A stretch of 64,000 nt of DNA from Melanopsichium pennsylvanicum (taxonomy: Eukaryota > Basidiomycota > Ustilaginomycetes > Ustilaginales): NCBI GenBank assembly GCA_900208305.1, contig OAPG01000001.1:248001-312000 (forward strand). Reading direction: 5' to 3'. Positions 1 to 9,772 of the stretch are shown here, one piece after another (within the stretch, counting starts at the first letter, position 1; every line of letters begins with the position of its first letter). The position numbers and the translations under genes are program-made. The notes below the pieces were generated by a model. That model saw only the letters and a list, made by a program, of their open reading frames with translations, searched no databases and was not told the origin of the DNA.

Positions 1-1070
1 TCATGCACGTCATCATCATTCACGATTTGTGATACCTCCTCGAACTTCAACCTTAATCGGCAATCGGGACTTGATCGACAGATACTCTTTAGATTTGTAT
101 AATGTCGATGTAACAGCAGCGAATTGCAGAATCGATACAGTAACCCTGCCGGTGATTCGCTGACACCGGTCGAGCACCTTCCGACATGATTTCCTATGTG
201 CCTCTCTACATTCCCGAGGTCCTCGGTTTACCGGTCCACATCTCAGATTCCATGCTGTGAGCTCGTGACCTGTACGCACGTGATGCGGTCAATAGACTCA
301 TACGTATTATACGAATTCACATCAGGCACGTCAGCGGAAAGCTTTGTATAAACTGAAGCTGTGCACATCCAAATGTACGATCGGCCAACGATGGCAAAGA
401 AGGAAGATGTTGCCGTGCTTTGCTTCTTGATCATCAATTTTGGTCCAACTTTTAATTGTTCAGTTGGCTTTGCTTGATTTTTGACGCAAATTACAAAAGA
501 CTGTCGAATGGTTGGTCTTGCGTGCCCACGTTTCATCACACCAAGCCCGAAACCAGAAAGAAAAAGCGCGTTTTTTTGGGTTTTTTTTTTTAATGGGTGC
601 ATAACCTAAAGGGTCCTCCTCGATTCGAAGGAATTCTGTTAGTGGCGCTGCAGTTGGAATTTTGGCTGTTCTGCTTGACTTGCGGCATTGCTTGCTCTCA
701 CCCTCGCTGTCTGCTGCTTACCTTGACGCACTTAGATCAAATCCTGTATCTCCTGCGTGTTACGACCTGGTCTTATCTTGATGAAAGCACATCGCGCCAA
801 CATCTTTGAAATCTGAGCTGACCAACTTTGTTTACAGTGACAGAGAAGACTGAATGAGCACATGGTCAGACAACGCTGCGGTTGCGCCGTCAGCGTGCCA
901 AGAACAAAAGGGCACGGTCTTGGTGTGTGTGTCTGTCTGTGTGTCCGATGCACAATCAATGTAGGACCGACGGTGCCATTTTGGCGGCGAGTTCCCTCAA
1001 ACCGACGGACAGGGCCAGGCACAAGGTCTAGTAGCCGGGGCATTCTGGCTTCCAGAATCGCTATTTGACA

Positions 1071-1117
<47 letters not shown>

Positions 1118-1906
1118 GCCTAGCCTCTGCTAATGTGCCCCGATATTACCAGCATTTTGGACAAAACCACAACCACCACGCAACCTTTAGGGTCGTCTTT
1201 TCTGGAAAAATTTCAGTTTCGCTTCCTCTCGACCTGCCCGTCCTTACAGATCGATATCAGTGCCCACTCCCTCCCGCCGCGGGGCGCCGCTGACGTTCCT
1301 TCGTACCAGTCTGATTTCATCGCCATCGCTCACCTCCCAGACTGTTGCGGCTTCATTCCTTGTTCCTGCGATTTCATTCTTCTTTCTTGTCTTGCCGTTA
1401 TCCTAGCTGCCGCTTTGATTTCTCTGCCATCGGCCACTTGTTCTTCTTTGTTCATTTTTGTCCGACGGTACAAAGATAAGCTCCGACGCAACACCGTCCA
1501 AGACGAAGCTGCAACGACATCCAATCACCTACTCTTGCAGCAATCAAGAGAATACCTCACCAGTCTGCCGTTCGGCCCTCTCGCTCAAACTCGAAGCCCT
1601 CTGCTTTTCCATTCCTCTCCTCGTACTTCCCATATTTTCGGAATCTGTGCTCGTCACACAAGGTCCATCAAGCGTTCCTAGCTCGGATTCGGTCTCACTA
1701 TTCAACTACGCTTCTCCCCAACTTTTCGTTCCCCCGGCTTTCGACTCGATCTTTCTTGACGCCTTGTTGCCCTCATCACGAATTCTTTACGTTGTCGGTA
1801 GATCCGTCTTTGTGGATCACATATAAGCAATCGCGCTTTCGGCAGTCTACGGGACTTTCGCCAAACCGTGCTCCCCCATACCCAACTCTTCTCTCACCAT
1901 AGCAAT
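1..1906. other. Gene-free left edge and ZIP-gene leader
   Basis: No reading frame here shows a recognisable domain. It holds a short T-rich run near 580, a TG-rich patch near 924-946, and a (CA)n microsatellite at 1076-1115. The last several hundred bases before 1907 are pyrimidine-rich, as is common in fungal promoters and 5' leaders, and probably belong to the ZIP transporter gene. The open frames at 1133-1681 and 1458-1826 have low-complexity Ser/Leu-rich translations that look like non-coding pyrimidine-rich DNA. Confidence 0.6.
1076..1115. repeat. (CA)20 dinucleotide microsatellite
   Basis: Perfect CA/AC alternation over about 40 bases, roughly 0.8 kb upstream of the ZIP transporter start. 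It is likely length-polymorphic between isolates. Confidence 0.95.
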
Positions 1907-2980
1907 ATGGATGACCAACTTCAGTGCAGCGGTCCCGCCGACAATGGCACTGGGTCCACCCATCTTCGCATTGGCGCAATCTTCATCATTTGGGTTTCGT
2001 CTACTTTCGCCACTCTCTTCCCAATCCTTACTCAGCGAGTACCTAGACTATCGGTCAGTCGCGAAGCCTTCGACTTCGCCAAGTACTTCGGCTCCGGTGT
2101 CATCATCGCTACTGCCTTCATCCATCTTTTGTCCCCAGCAGCGTCAACGGAAGAACTTGGATCGCCATGTCTCAGCGATGATTTCCAAAACTACCCCTTT
2201 GCTTTCGCATTCTCAATGATTGCCATGTTCGCCGTATTTGTGGTTGAAGTCATCGCCTATCGCGTTGGTAGCAAGTACGCCAATCAGCTCGCCTACGATC
2301 CTCACGCCGGTGGTCACCATCATGCCATCGAGCACGGTGGAAACCACAACCACACCCACACTCACACTGATGCCAAAGTCGCCAGCGAAGACGATGTCGA
2401 GGCTGCCACTGCTCAGGTTGGTTGCTCAGCTGCTGGAGCAAAGCTCACCTCTGACGCATCCTCCTCCACGTCGACCGCTGTTATTCTTTCCGCTCAGGCG
2501 TCTGAGATTCTGGGCGTCATGATTCTTGAATTCGGCGTCGTCTTCCACTCAATCATTATCGGCATCACTCTCGGCACCACTACCGATTTCACCGTTTTGT
2601 TCATTGTCATCATCTTCCATCAGATGTTCGAGGGTCTGGGTCTTGGCACTCGTCTCGCTTTTCTTCCTCTGGGAATGAAGACGTGGATCCCAACATTTGG
2701 TGCTATTCTCTATGGTTTCGTCACTCCTCTCGGTATCGCCATCGGTCTCGGTGTCCGCCACACTTACAACGGTGACTCGACCACCGCTGCCTACGTCACT
2801 GGTGTTTTCGACTCCGTCTCGTCTGGTATCCTTCTGTATACCGGCACTGTTGAGCTTTTGGCGCATGAGTTCATCTTCAACGAAAAGATGCGCAACGCTC
2901 CCCTCAAAAAAGTTATCGTCAGCATCCTCGAGATGTTCACAGGTGCCGGTCTGATGGCCCTCCTCGGTCGATGGGCTTAA
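1907..2980 (+). CDS. ZIP-family zinc/iron transporter
   Basis: A 357-residue polytopic membrane protein that should import Zn2+ (or Fe2+) into the cytosol across the plasma membrane or out of an organelle. Hydrophobic segments are arranged as in fungal Zrt1/Zrt2-type ZIPs: three N-terminal segments, a cytosolic His-rich loop (residues about 127-152, many H-x-H pairs), then five more. The two metal-path helices carry FHSIIIG (about residue 212) and HQMFEGLGLG (about 236-245), where His and Glu bind metal. The frame stays open a little upstream, but the first ATG is at 1907. No introns. Size and motifs match the family; the exact metal cannot be read from sequence. The next gene downstream, 1.9 kb away, is an unrelated HTH gene. 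Confidence 0.93.
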   Translation: MDDQLQCSGPADNGTGSTHLRIGAIFIIWVSSTFATLFPILTQRVPRLSVSREAFDFAKYFGSGVIIATAFIHLLSPAASTEELGSPCLSDDFQNYPFAFAFSMIAMFAVFVVEVIAYRVGSKYANQLAYDPHAGGHHHAIEHGGNHNHTHTHTDAKVASEDDVEAATAQVGCSAAGAKLTSDASSSTSTAVILSAQASEILGVMILEFGVVFHSIIIGITLGTTTDFTVLFIVIIFHQMFEGLGLGTRLAFLPLGMKTWIPTFGAILYGFVTPLGIAIGLGVRHTYNGDSTTAAYVTGVFDSVSSGILLYTGTVELLAHEFIFNEKMRNAPLKKVIVSILEMFTGAGLMALLGRWA

Positions 2981-4838
2981 GAATTTTCGTTTTGATCGTA
3001 GTCGCAGCCTTTGGGCACTCGTAGACTTGTTTGATGGTCAACGCAATACATGCGCTTGGCTTGGATACCATTGCCCATTAGATCGCATTCCTGGACGTCA
3101 CACTCGCACTGCCTCACGCATTTACAAATAATAAGCAAGCTTGCCCTGTGTATCATTCCGATTCTTCATTGGACTTCATTTCAATTGCGTCTGTTCACCG
3201 TCGTACGGTACCTTTGTTGCATCATGAGAGCTGGCAGCATCGGAATCTCTGTGCATGGTCAAACTTTGTGTGGCGCCCGTTGCTTGACGAAGCAAGTGCA
3301 CGTGTCATTCTTTCGGCGTGACTGAGGGTCTCAAAACGAGTCGACGGTCATGCGGAAATCGAGACAAATTTTCCCTTGCTGAAACTTTCAGTTTGGCCAA
3401 TGCGGCCTCAAATAAAGCAGCTGCTTAGTATTATGCTACCGGCATACTCTGCGCTCTTGGTTCCTGATACTCGCAGCCCGCACCTTGGTCTGTGCTCGAC
3501 AGGATCTTCTCTCTAGCCAGCTCTTCCTATTAATGCACTAGCACGCAAGAACTCAATATTCTGGAAACTCTTCGTAAACCCACATACATACATCAACACG
3601 AGCGTAAAGCGTTCGTGATCTTCAAAAAGTACTGTCTTTGTGCGGCGAGGCACGGCATCGTCATACATCGCTTGGGAACGGTGTCTTCTTCAGAAGTGTC
3701 TATTGCAAGGCGAAGATATCAAGATGAGTGATATGCCCCCTTCGCTGGATGTTGAGGCTAAGGTTGCCTTTACCCCGGCTCCTACGACCCAAAGAAGCGC
3801 TAAGTCAAAGGATCCGCCGATTCGATAATTACAAGTCGTGACATTGGCCTGCTCGAAGGAACCAAATGCATAACATTCAACGCAGCTTCCGCTTCCCTAA
3901 CGAGCCATCCTTTGTTTTAAAATTTTGCAGGCTATGGCTCTCTCGGGGTCTAGACACAGAAAGAGATAATGGTCCCACAGTCGAGCACAGCGGTCATACC
4001 GGCCTAAGTCTCTACGAAATATACTGTAGCAGCTCGCAAATCATACCTTCTCTAGTAACAGACGAGCTTTTCGAGCATTAGATAGTATCTCATTGTCCCG
4101 CAACCAAGCGTCTCTCGCACCACCCGAGATGGGTAGAGTCTAGAACATGGCAGATAGGATGCAGTAGGCGATGGCGAGATTGTGGAAGGTGCGGAAGGTT
4201 GTAGCAAGTTGTCAAAGCTTCCTTAACGTCAACCATCGCTGTTCTAACGCTCTGTCAAAGGGAGCCGACACGCGCAAAAAATTCTAGCTCCTCCTTCCAC
4301 TGTTCTTCACAATGTTCCGTCCCTTAGCCTTGCGATCTCGGACAAGATAATCCTGCAATACTTTCTCTTCCCTACCGACTGCACACCATCCTCAACATCG
4401 CAGCAGATCTTCCATCGTCCACTAACACTCTTCTCCGACCTTCTCCAACGTATTCAGCTCTCATCCTCCAAGTTCATCGTCAAGCAGCCATTCGCACTTA
4501 GCTTCGTTGCGCCGTTTTGAACGGTGAGTGTTGCGCGTCCTTTCTCCCGCCTGCGTCGGTCCGACCAGATTCTAAGGAATGTCTTCCTTTACGTATTTCG
4601 TTCCAGGACTATATTAAATCGTCTTTTGCTGCTGCTGCTGCCGTTCGCTCGACACTCAAAGCCCTTAGCTGCCCATCACAGTACCTAAATTGATGGCATA
4701 TCCAGCTGGAATCGCTCTGTATCATTCGCTCAAGCGCACCCCTTCTCCGGAGCCTGCTTCCCGCTCTACGAACCACATACCTCTCTCATTTGGCAATTGA
4801 CTGACGAAATTCAGCCAGCCGCAACTAATCTCAACAAC
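2981..4838. other. Gene-free spacer between ZIP and first HTH gene
   Basis: No supported gene. A 34-codon ATG frame at 3724-3828 is the only short frame with a non-repetitive translation, and it has no recognisable motif. The right-hand part (about 4300-4838) is pyrimidine-rich and probably holds the promoter and leader of the HTH gene that starts at 4839, including a possible leader intron. Confidence 0.5.
4524..4606 (+). other. Possible 5'-leader intron of the first HTH gene
   Basis: A GTGAGT donor at 4524 pairs with a TTCCAG acceptor ending at 4606, giving an 83-bp interval of normal size for this locus. It contains a CTAAG branch-like sequence near 4572. It lies before the first ATG (4839), so splicing would not change the protein. 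Inferred from splice signals only. Confidence 0.3.
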
Positions 4839-5270
4839 ATGCTCGACTCATCCGATCGAATCGTGACAAAACCTAATGCCGAGAGTACCGAGCTTCCCAT
4901 CTCTCCTGCTAGCCCTTCGAAGCCCACTGTTGCTCGCAAGAAGACTAAGCGCAGGGTCACGACCGAATCAGAGCGCGAGATCATTCTTTGCATGGCTCTC
5001 GGCGGAAAAAGCCACAAGGAGGTTGCTGCGGCACTCGACCTCAAGCCCAACACGGTATACAAGTTTATCAGGAGCAGGAGCAAGTGTTGGCACAATGCGG
5101 AAAGTGACGCGTCTGTGATTCTCCCTACCCCCCCTTGCTTCTCCTCAGAAGAAGAAGATGCTGAAGTGAGATTTTGCCTGTTATTTTTCTGTTCCTCTCC
5201 CTCCGTACGGTCCTGACAAGCTCAGTAGGGACGATATGGGCCCCGGAAACAGCTATCGAACTCAGATTAA
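4839..5270 (+). CDS. Small helix-turn-helix DNA-binding protein (HTH gene 1)
   Basis: Model: 4839-5165 joined to 5229-5270, 122 residues. A Ser/Pro-rich N-terminus is followed by a basic stretch (RKKTKRR) and one homeodomain-like HTH. In the HTH, SEREII begins helix 1, G-x-S-x-x-E-V-A-A-A-L forms helix 2, and NTVYKFI the recognition helix, as in transposase/recombinase-type HTH_38-like domains. The tail is acidic (EEEDAE). The 63-bp intron starts GTGAGA after GAA. Its 3' end is CAGTAG: splicing at the first AG gives an immediate TAG (109 residues), splicing at the second adds 13 residues. A related gene lies 650 bp downstream in the same direction with an intron at a similar place, which suggests tandem duplication. 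There is no transposase catalytic domain. Probably a nuclear DNA-binding protein; function unknown. Confidence 0.6.
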
Positions 5271-5919
5271 GCGTCGTTCTGTTGTAAGATTACAGACCCA
5301 GGAATTAAGTGAGGTGAAACATTATGCTTTTGATAATTTCTGACTTGTGCCTTGAGAGCGTAGCCACTATGACACTTGCTACATACTTCTACATGTGTAG
5401 CTTGCGTTGTCTGTCAAGATATCCGTAACGATACAGCGTGCAATTATGGAGAGGTAGCTCTATGGCTTGCTCTTGAAGGTTTCTTCCTTCTCGTACTACC
5501 TCCTCGCGACTGCAGTCTTTCCTCCTCTCGGATCTCTTTATGGTTTTCAAATCTTGAGGTTTCTTTCCGCAAATGAAGCTCCTTCCGTCACCGAAGAAAG
5601 CCACAATGTCAAAGCTTTGTGAAATGTTTCTGCTATTCTGTAGCGTTGCTTTCTTCTCTCCAACCCCTTTATCGATCTTCGTTTCCATCTATCCTGCAAT
5701 ACACATCGTCCTCGCAGCTCAGAAGTCCTCTTCAACTTTCATACTCCAACAAAAATCACCCTGACTCAGCTCTGTTCATATCTGCAAAACTCAACGATTT
5801 TCAAGCACCTCAGACTCTCCTTCGAGACCGTGGAAGCCTCGCTTGTGCCTACACCACTCGTACCAACCCCCGCCAACTAAGCACATCAGCATGCGACGGC
5901 ATAAAATCTGATCGGAACC
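5271..5919. other. Spacer between the two HTH genes
   Basis: No supported gene. Several short frames on both strands have unrecognisable, Ser/Leu-rich translations. The second half is pyrimidine-rich and is likely the promoter and leader of the gene at 5920. Confidence 0.5.
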
Positions 5920-6646
5920 ATGAATCTCGTTATCACTTCCGATGATCCTCCCTCGAACATCTTTCATTCGGCCGCTGACAATGTCAGTGATAATGAGACT
6001 ATTCGCTCCTTAACTCAGGGTCCACGGGGCGAACAAGATCGTGCCTGCCTCAGACTGACCTCTCAGGTGATCAAAATTCTGTCCGACTCTGACTTTGATG
6101 AGGGCGATTTCGATAACAAACCAGACACTTCTGCGAGGGACGCATCTGCTTCCTTACTCCAAGTGCCCCCTTCAATCAAAGCGGAGGATCCCTTTTCTGA
6201 CCTTGACGAAGAGAAGCCTAAGCCCGAGCCTCAAACCCGAGGCAGAGGCCGTCCAAGAGGTCCACGAGGATCGACTGTACTTTTGACAGAAGTTGAACAA
6301 GCCCAAATCATCTCGCTCAAAGAGGCGGGTTTGTGTGTGCAAAGCATCGCAGAGCACCTTGCACGCCCTCCCTCGACAGTCTATTCATTCGTCTGGAGAC
6401 GCATTGCTCGTAACCGTGAGTTTGCCGCCACTCTTCCCGGTTCTGCCAATTCGCAACCTTACTGCTCTAGGCCGTGATGCGCCAAGGGTCTCAAGGGAAA
6501 GAGCTGGTGGTCGTGTCAAAAGTGGTGAGCGGAGAACAGCAGTCGTGAAGCGCGAGACTAGCATCGATGCATCTCACCAACTTACCAATGATGACAAAGA
6601 TGACATCAAGCCCTCCAAGCAAACCAGAAGGGTGGAGCCTCGTTAG
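5920..6646 (+). CDS. Helix-turn-helix protein with AT-hook-like motif (HTH gene 2)
   Basis: Model: 5920-6415 joined to 6471-6646, 223 residues; the 55-bp intron (GTGAGT..CTCTAG) keeps frame. The N-terminal half is acidic and disordered (DSDFDEGDFDNK). It is followed by a Pro/Arg AT-hook-like stretch (GRGRPRGPRG, about residues 107-116). Next comes an HTH_38-like domain: LTEVEQAQII as helix 1, then SIAEHL, then STVYSFV as recognition helix. Exon 2 is strongly basic (many Arg/Lys) and could give nuclear localisation or extra DNA contacts. The HTH resembles that of the gene at 4839 (shared T-E-x-E, I, G, A, L, TVY-x-F positions). No catalytic domain follows, so it is not a transposase. It may be a lineage-specific regulator, but its target and partners are unknown. 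Confidence 0.65.
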
Positions 6647-6968
6647 CTGAAGCACTTTCTCGCCATGCCGATCGTCTCCACGTCTTCAAGGTTGATGTGT
6701 AGTGACAGAAGGATGAAAGATTCGGAGCAAGAGAAGATGATCCAACCTGTAACAGTAGAACACAAAAAATGGTTGAGAAATACCCTCAAAGATCGAATAA
6801 GAGCAATGCACACTTTGACTGGTCCTCTTCGTTGCTTGGTGATCAAAGGTACTTGAAGCAGACAGAACTCCAATAAAAGCGGCAGGAGCTTAGACGCTTG
6901 TCGCAATACTGATCTGGAATACAAATCAGGAGTACGTGCGACTCCCCCTTCTCGATGACGTTCGGCGT
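6647..6968. other. Convergent 3' spacer (HTH gene 2 / F-box gene)
   Basis: About 320 bp between two converging stop codons. I see no gene, repeat or RNA structure; presumably it holds the two 3' ends. Confidence 0.5.
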
Positions 6969-8952
6969 TCACGTTGCCCACGCCGCCAGTGCTCGATCTT
7001 TTCGCCACAAAACATGGGCTCCTCTTCTCGGGCCTAGGAGATACCCTCTGTCTAGTTCCACACGGATGGGCGTTGCACTTGCACCTTCCGCATCTTTCTT
7101 CTCGGCGTCCCCGAAGGCCCTCTTCAATTTTCGAGCCGCGCTGGGCCACGCAAAGACGGTGATTTCCTGCAATTTCTGTCCCAGCCTCTGATCGCCGTCT
7201 GGCCAAGTTCTAAGCAGCTGTAAGGCTTCGATGAACTCTTGCATGTCACTTTCAAGCTGGAACACATCCTCCTCGTCCGTTCCTCTGCGGATATCGGCTT
7301 CCGCAGTGCGATCCTCCATTCTATCTTCTTCGTCATCAAACGTCGGAAGCTGAGTCGGGCTCCAAGTATCCTGGTTGTTCTGGAAAGCTGCTCCTCTTCG
7401 TCGCGTGACAAGCCGCAACTCGAGCTTCTCCAACAACGGAAGGGTAGCCCTCAATTCTGCCGCAGTGGCAGCATCCATCCCGAACACAAGCAACTCCAAC
7501 TGGCGCAGATCTTCAAAGGTCGGCAAGCTCAGATACGGGATCGTGGTCAGCTCTGTACACAACCTCGTCGGCTGCGGTCCCTTTTCGAGCCTCGAAACTG
7601 TTCCCGTATGCAATGCTCCCATGCTGAAAAGGTCCAAGCTGAGTTCCTGCAGGTTTGGGCTGGCGAGCAGCATCTGTTCGATGCCCACCGCCAGCGGTCC
7701 ATGATCCGCTAATGCGCTAGGACAATAGCCAGAGCCGTCGAATTCCGATGACCCAATCTGCAACTTGCGGACGTGTTTCCCAAGCACGGGATTGTGCAGT
7801 GCAAGAGTGACACGAAAAGATCTGAAAGAGCTTGGTGTGTGTAGCGAGACGCTGTGGTATAATCGTGGGATGATGAGATTGTGATATCGGCGGGAGAGGA
7901 GGAGAATATTGGTCGGACACGAGCGAGGCTCTTGTGGGGAGAAGGATGGGCAAGCGGCGAGGATGAGAATGTGCGAGATAAGTTCCTCTGGTAGTTGCCG
8001 GAAAATCGATTCTTCACCGTTGGAAGTCGTCATGATTGATGGAGTCTGGTGAGTAGATTCTGAAAATTGCGCGTGAGAAGGCTGTTCGCGAGGGGATGAG
8101 AAGGATGAAGCACCAGATGCAAGTAGGGAGTCTCGCTCGAAGTCAGCGTCGATCTCAAAAGCAGTCTCGACGCCGACGAGATTAGCGGCCCACCTAGCGA
8201 AAGTCAGCAAACGAAGTCCAATTCTAGTCTCTAGCGCTTCGTAAGTGAGCGCGTTCATCAAGCTCGATATCCCCGGGTAGACGGGAACCTCGATTCTCAA
8301 TTGCGGATCAGTTACTGCAATCCAATCTCTCCTCTGCGCTGCTGTCGACAACGTTGTCCCGCTGCCTACGGCGGTAAAATCGCGTCCTCCCCGGCTTGTC
8401 CCACGGTGGACTCCTGTACTTCCACGCTCTGATCTCCGTACGTGTCTGTGCACCAGCGGCCTGAGTATACTACTCGCACTTCCGCTGCTGTTCAAGTCGG
8501 GTAAGATTGTACCACCAATTCCACCACCGTTCCACTGTGTGCTGGGCACAATCGGAGCGCCGCTCGGCCAAGTGGTTGAGCCGAGTAGCAAAAGGTGTGC
8601 GTGACTCGGTGCAGAGCGAGACGCAAGTCGGGCTTGCAGCCGCGCTCCAAAAGCGTCACAAAGGCGTTCTAGGCCGTTCTTGAAGCCGAGATAAATCAGG
8701 CGGGAGATGACGAAAGCAATCAATGCATCCAGGAGCAAGTACGAAGCTGAGAACATGAGCAGTGGGCACCACATTCGAGCCACAATCTTGGGCAGCTTGA
8801 GTCTAGTGATTACTGTCAGCACAGCCGAAGTGGAAGAGGGCTGTATGTTCTCGGTTACCGACGATGGGGAAGGCCGCCGAAAGATAGTGACGCAGGGTGG
8901 TGACGAGAGTTGAGAAGATGTCGGATCGGGGGAAAACGCCCCGGCTGTCCAT
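6969..8952 (-). CDS. Membrane-anchored F-box-like protein
   Basis: Model on the reverse strand: exon 1 8952-8859, exon 2 8812-6969, 645 residues; a 46-bp GT..AG intron (8858-8813) joins them in frame. The exon-2 frame alone, from an internal ATG-less point at 8822, would be 617 residues. The N-terminal part has one or two hydrophobic segments (about residues 45-75, around LLLDALIAFVISRLIYLGF), then a long Ser/Gly/Arg-rich region. An F-box-like motif (FRQLPEELISHIL, about residues 300-312) follows, with a region of Leu-rich character (LQELSLDLFSM; LRQLELLVF) like fungal F-box/LRR-like proteins. It would be a substrate adaptor for an SCF ubiquitin ligase, here possibly membrane-anchored. An alternative is two genes: an ATG at 8033 just before the F-box could start a 355-residue soluble protein. 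The substrate is unknown. Confidence 0.6.
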
Positions 8953-9772
8953 GCTAGTCAGCGTTGGCTACGCTGCGCCATCAAAGAAGGCCATATGTTG
9001 GTGACCTGGTCTCAGTGAGCAAGATTCACTTGGGACCGAGTGGGAAGCTTTGCATTGACTTAAGACCTAGTTTCCGGTATGCAAATACGGTGAGATGTGG
9101 GCGAAACGCAGTGAGAAGTGGTGGTGAAACAGTTTGCGCTCAATCAGATGAACCGAAGACTGAGTTTGGGCTGAGAGGTGACCTTACTACCGACGGTCCA
9201 GCTTCAGCATGTGACTCTGATCAAGCTTCGTGGTGTCCCAATTTGTTGATAGGGATCACCAAGACCAGCGAAATGTACGGTGTAAAGCGGCAGCTCTTTG
9301 TGCATACCTAGGCACTGACCTTGCATGATCCGAGCTGCCCGGTTGCGCCGGCTCCCCAAGATGGCTGCAATGCTTCTGGTCCACGGCTTTTCGCCTCATC
9401 TTGCAAAGCCGATAAGCCCCACGCTTCGTCTGCTATCTTTTTTTCGTGCGTGAAGTTGAACTGAAAATGAGCTAACTGTGAGATCAAGATCAACAACAGA
9501 CAGCACGAAAATGCACAAGATCGTTCGGCATGTCCGATCCGTATTATTGAACCCTTCTTTTGAGTTAGGGAGTGAGTTTCTTGCACTTTTTGCTTTCCGC
9601 GCTTCGGCAACCATGCGGAAGGATGTCTCTGAATGCAGCTATTTCAAGCGTAAGTCACACTCGTGACTGTGTTCCAAGTACTTAGCTGCGTGTTCGACGG
9701 ACCCCTTGACAACTTGGTGGTCAACGTCCAGCGTCTCGACATCAAGTGACAAGGTCATTACAATATCTCAAG
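8953..9772. other. Divergent promoter region (F-box gene / YTP1)
   Basis: No supported gene. This 0.8-kb region lies between divergent starts at 8952 and 9773 and should hold both promoters. An open frame at 8964-9311 has no recognisable features. Confidence 0.5.

Noticed and set aside
1133..1681. 182-residue forward frame before the ZIP gene
   Set aside because: Ser/Leu/Pro-rich translation of pyrimidine-rich leader DNA, with no domain.
3724..3828. 34-codon ATG frame
   Set aside because: Too short, no motif and no splice partner seen; kept only as a note in the spacer entry.
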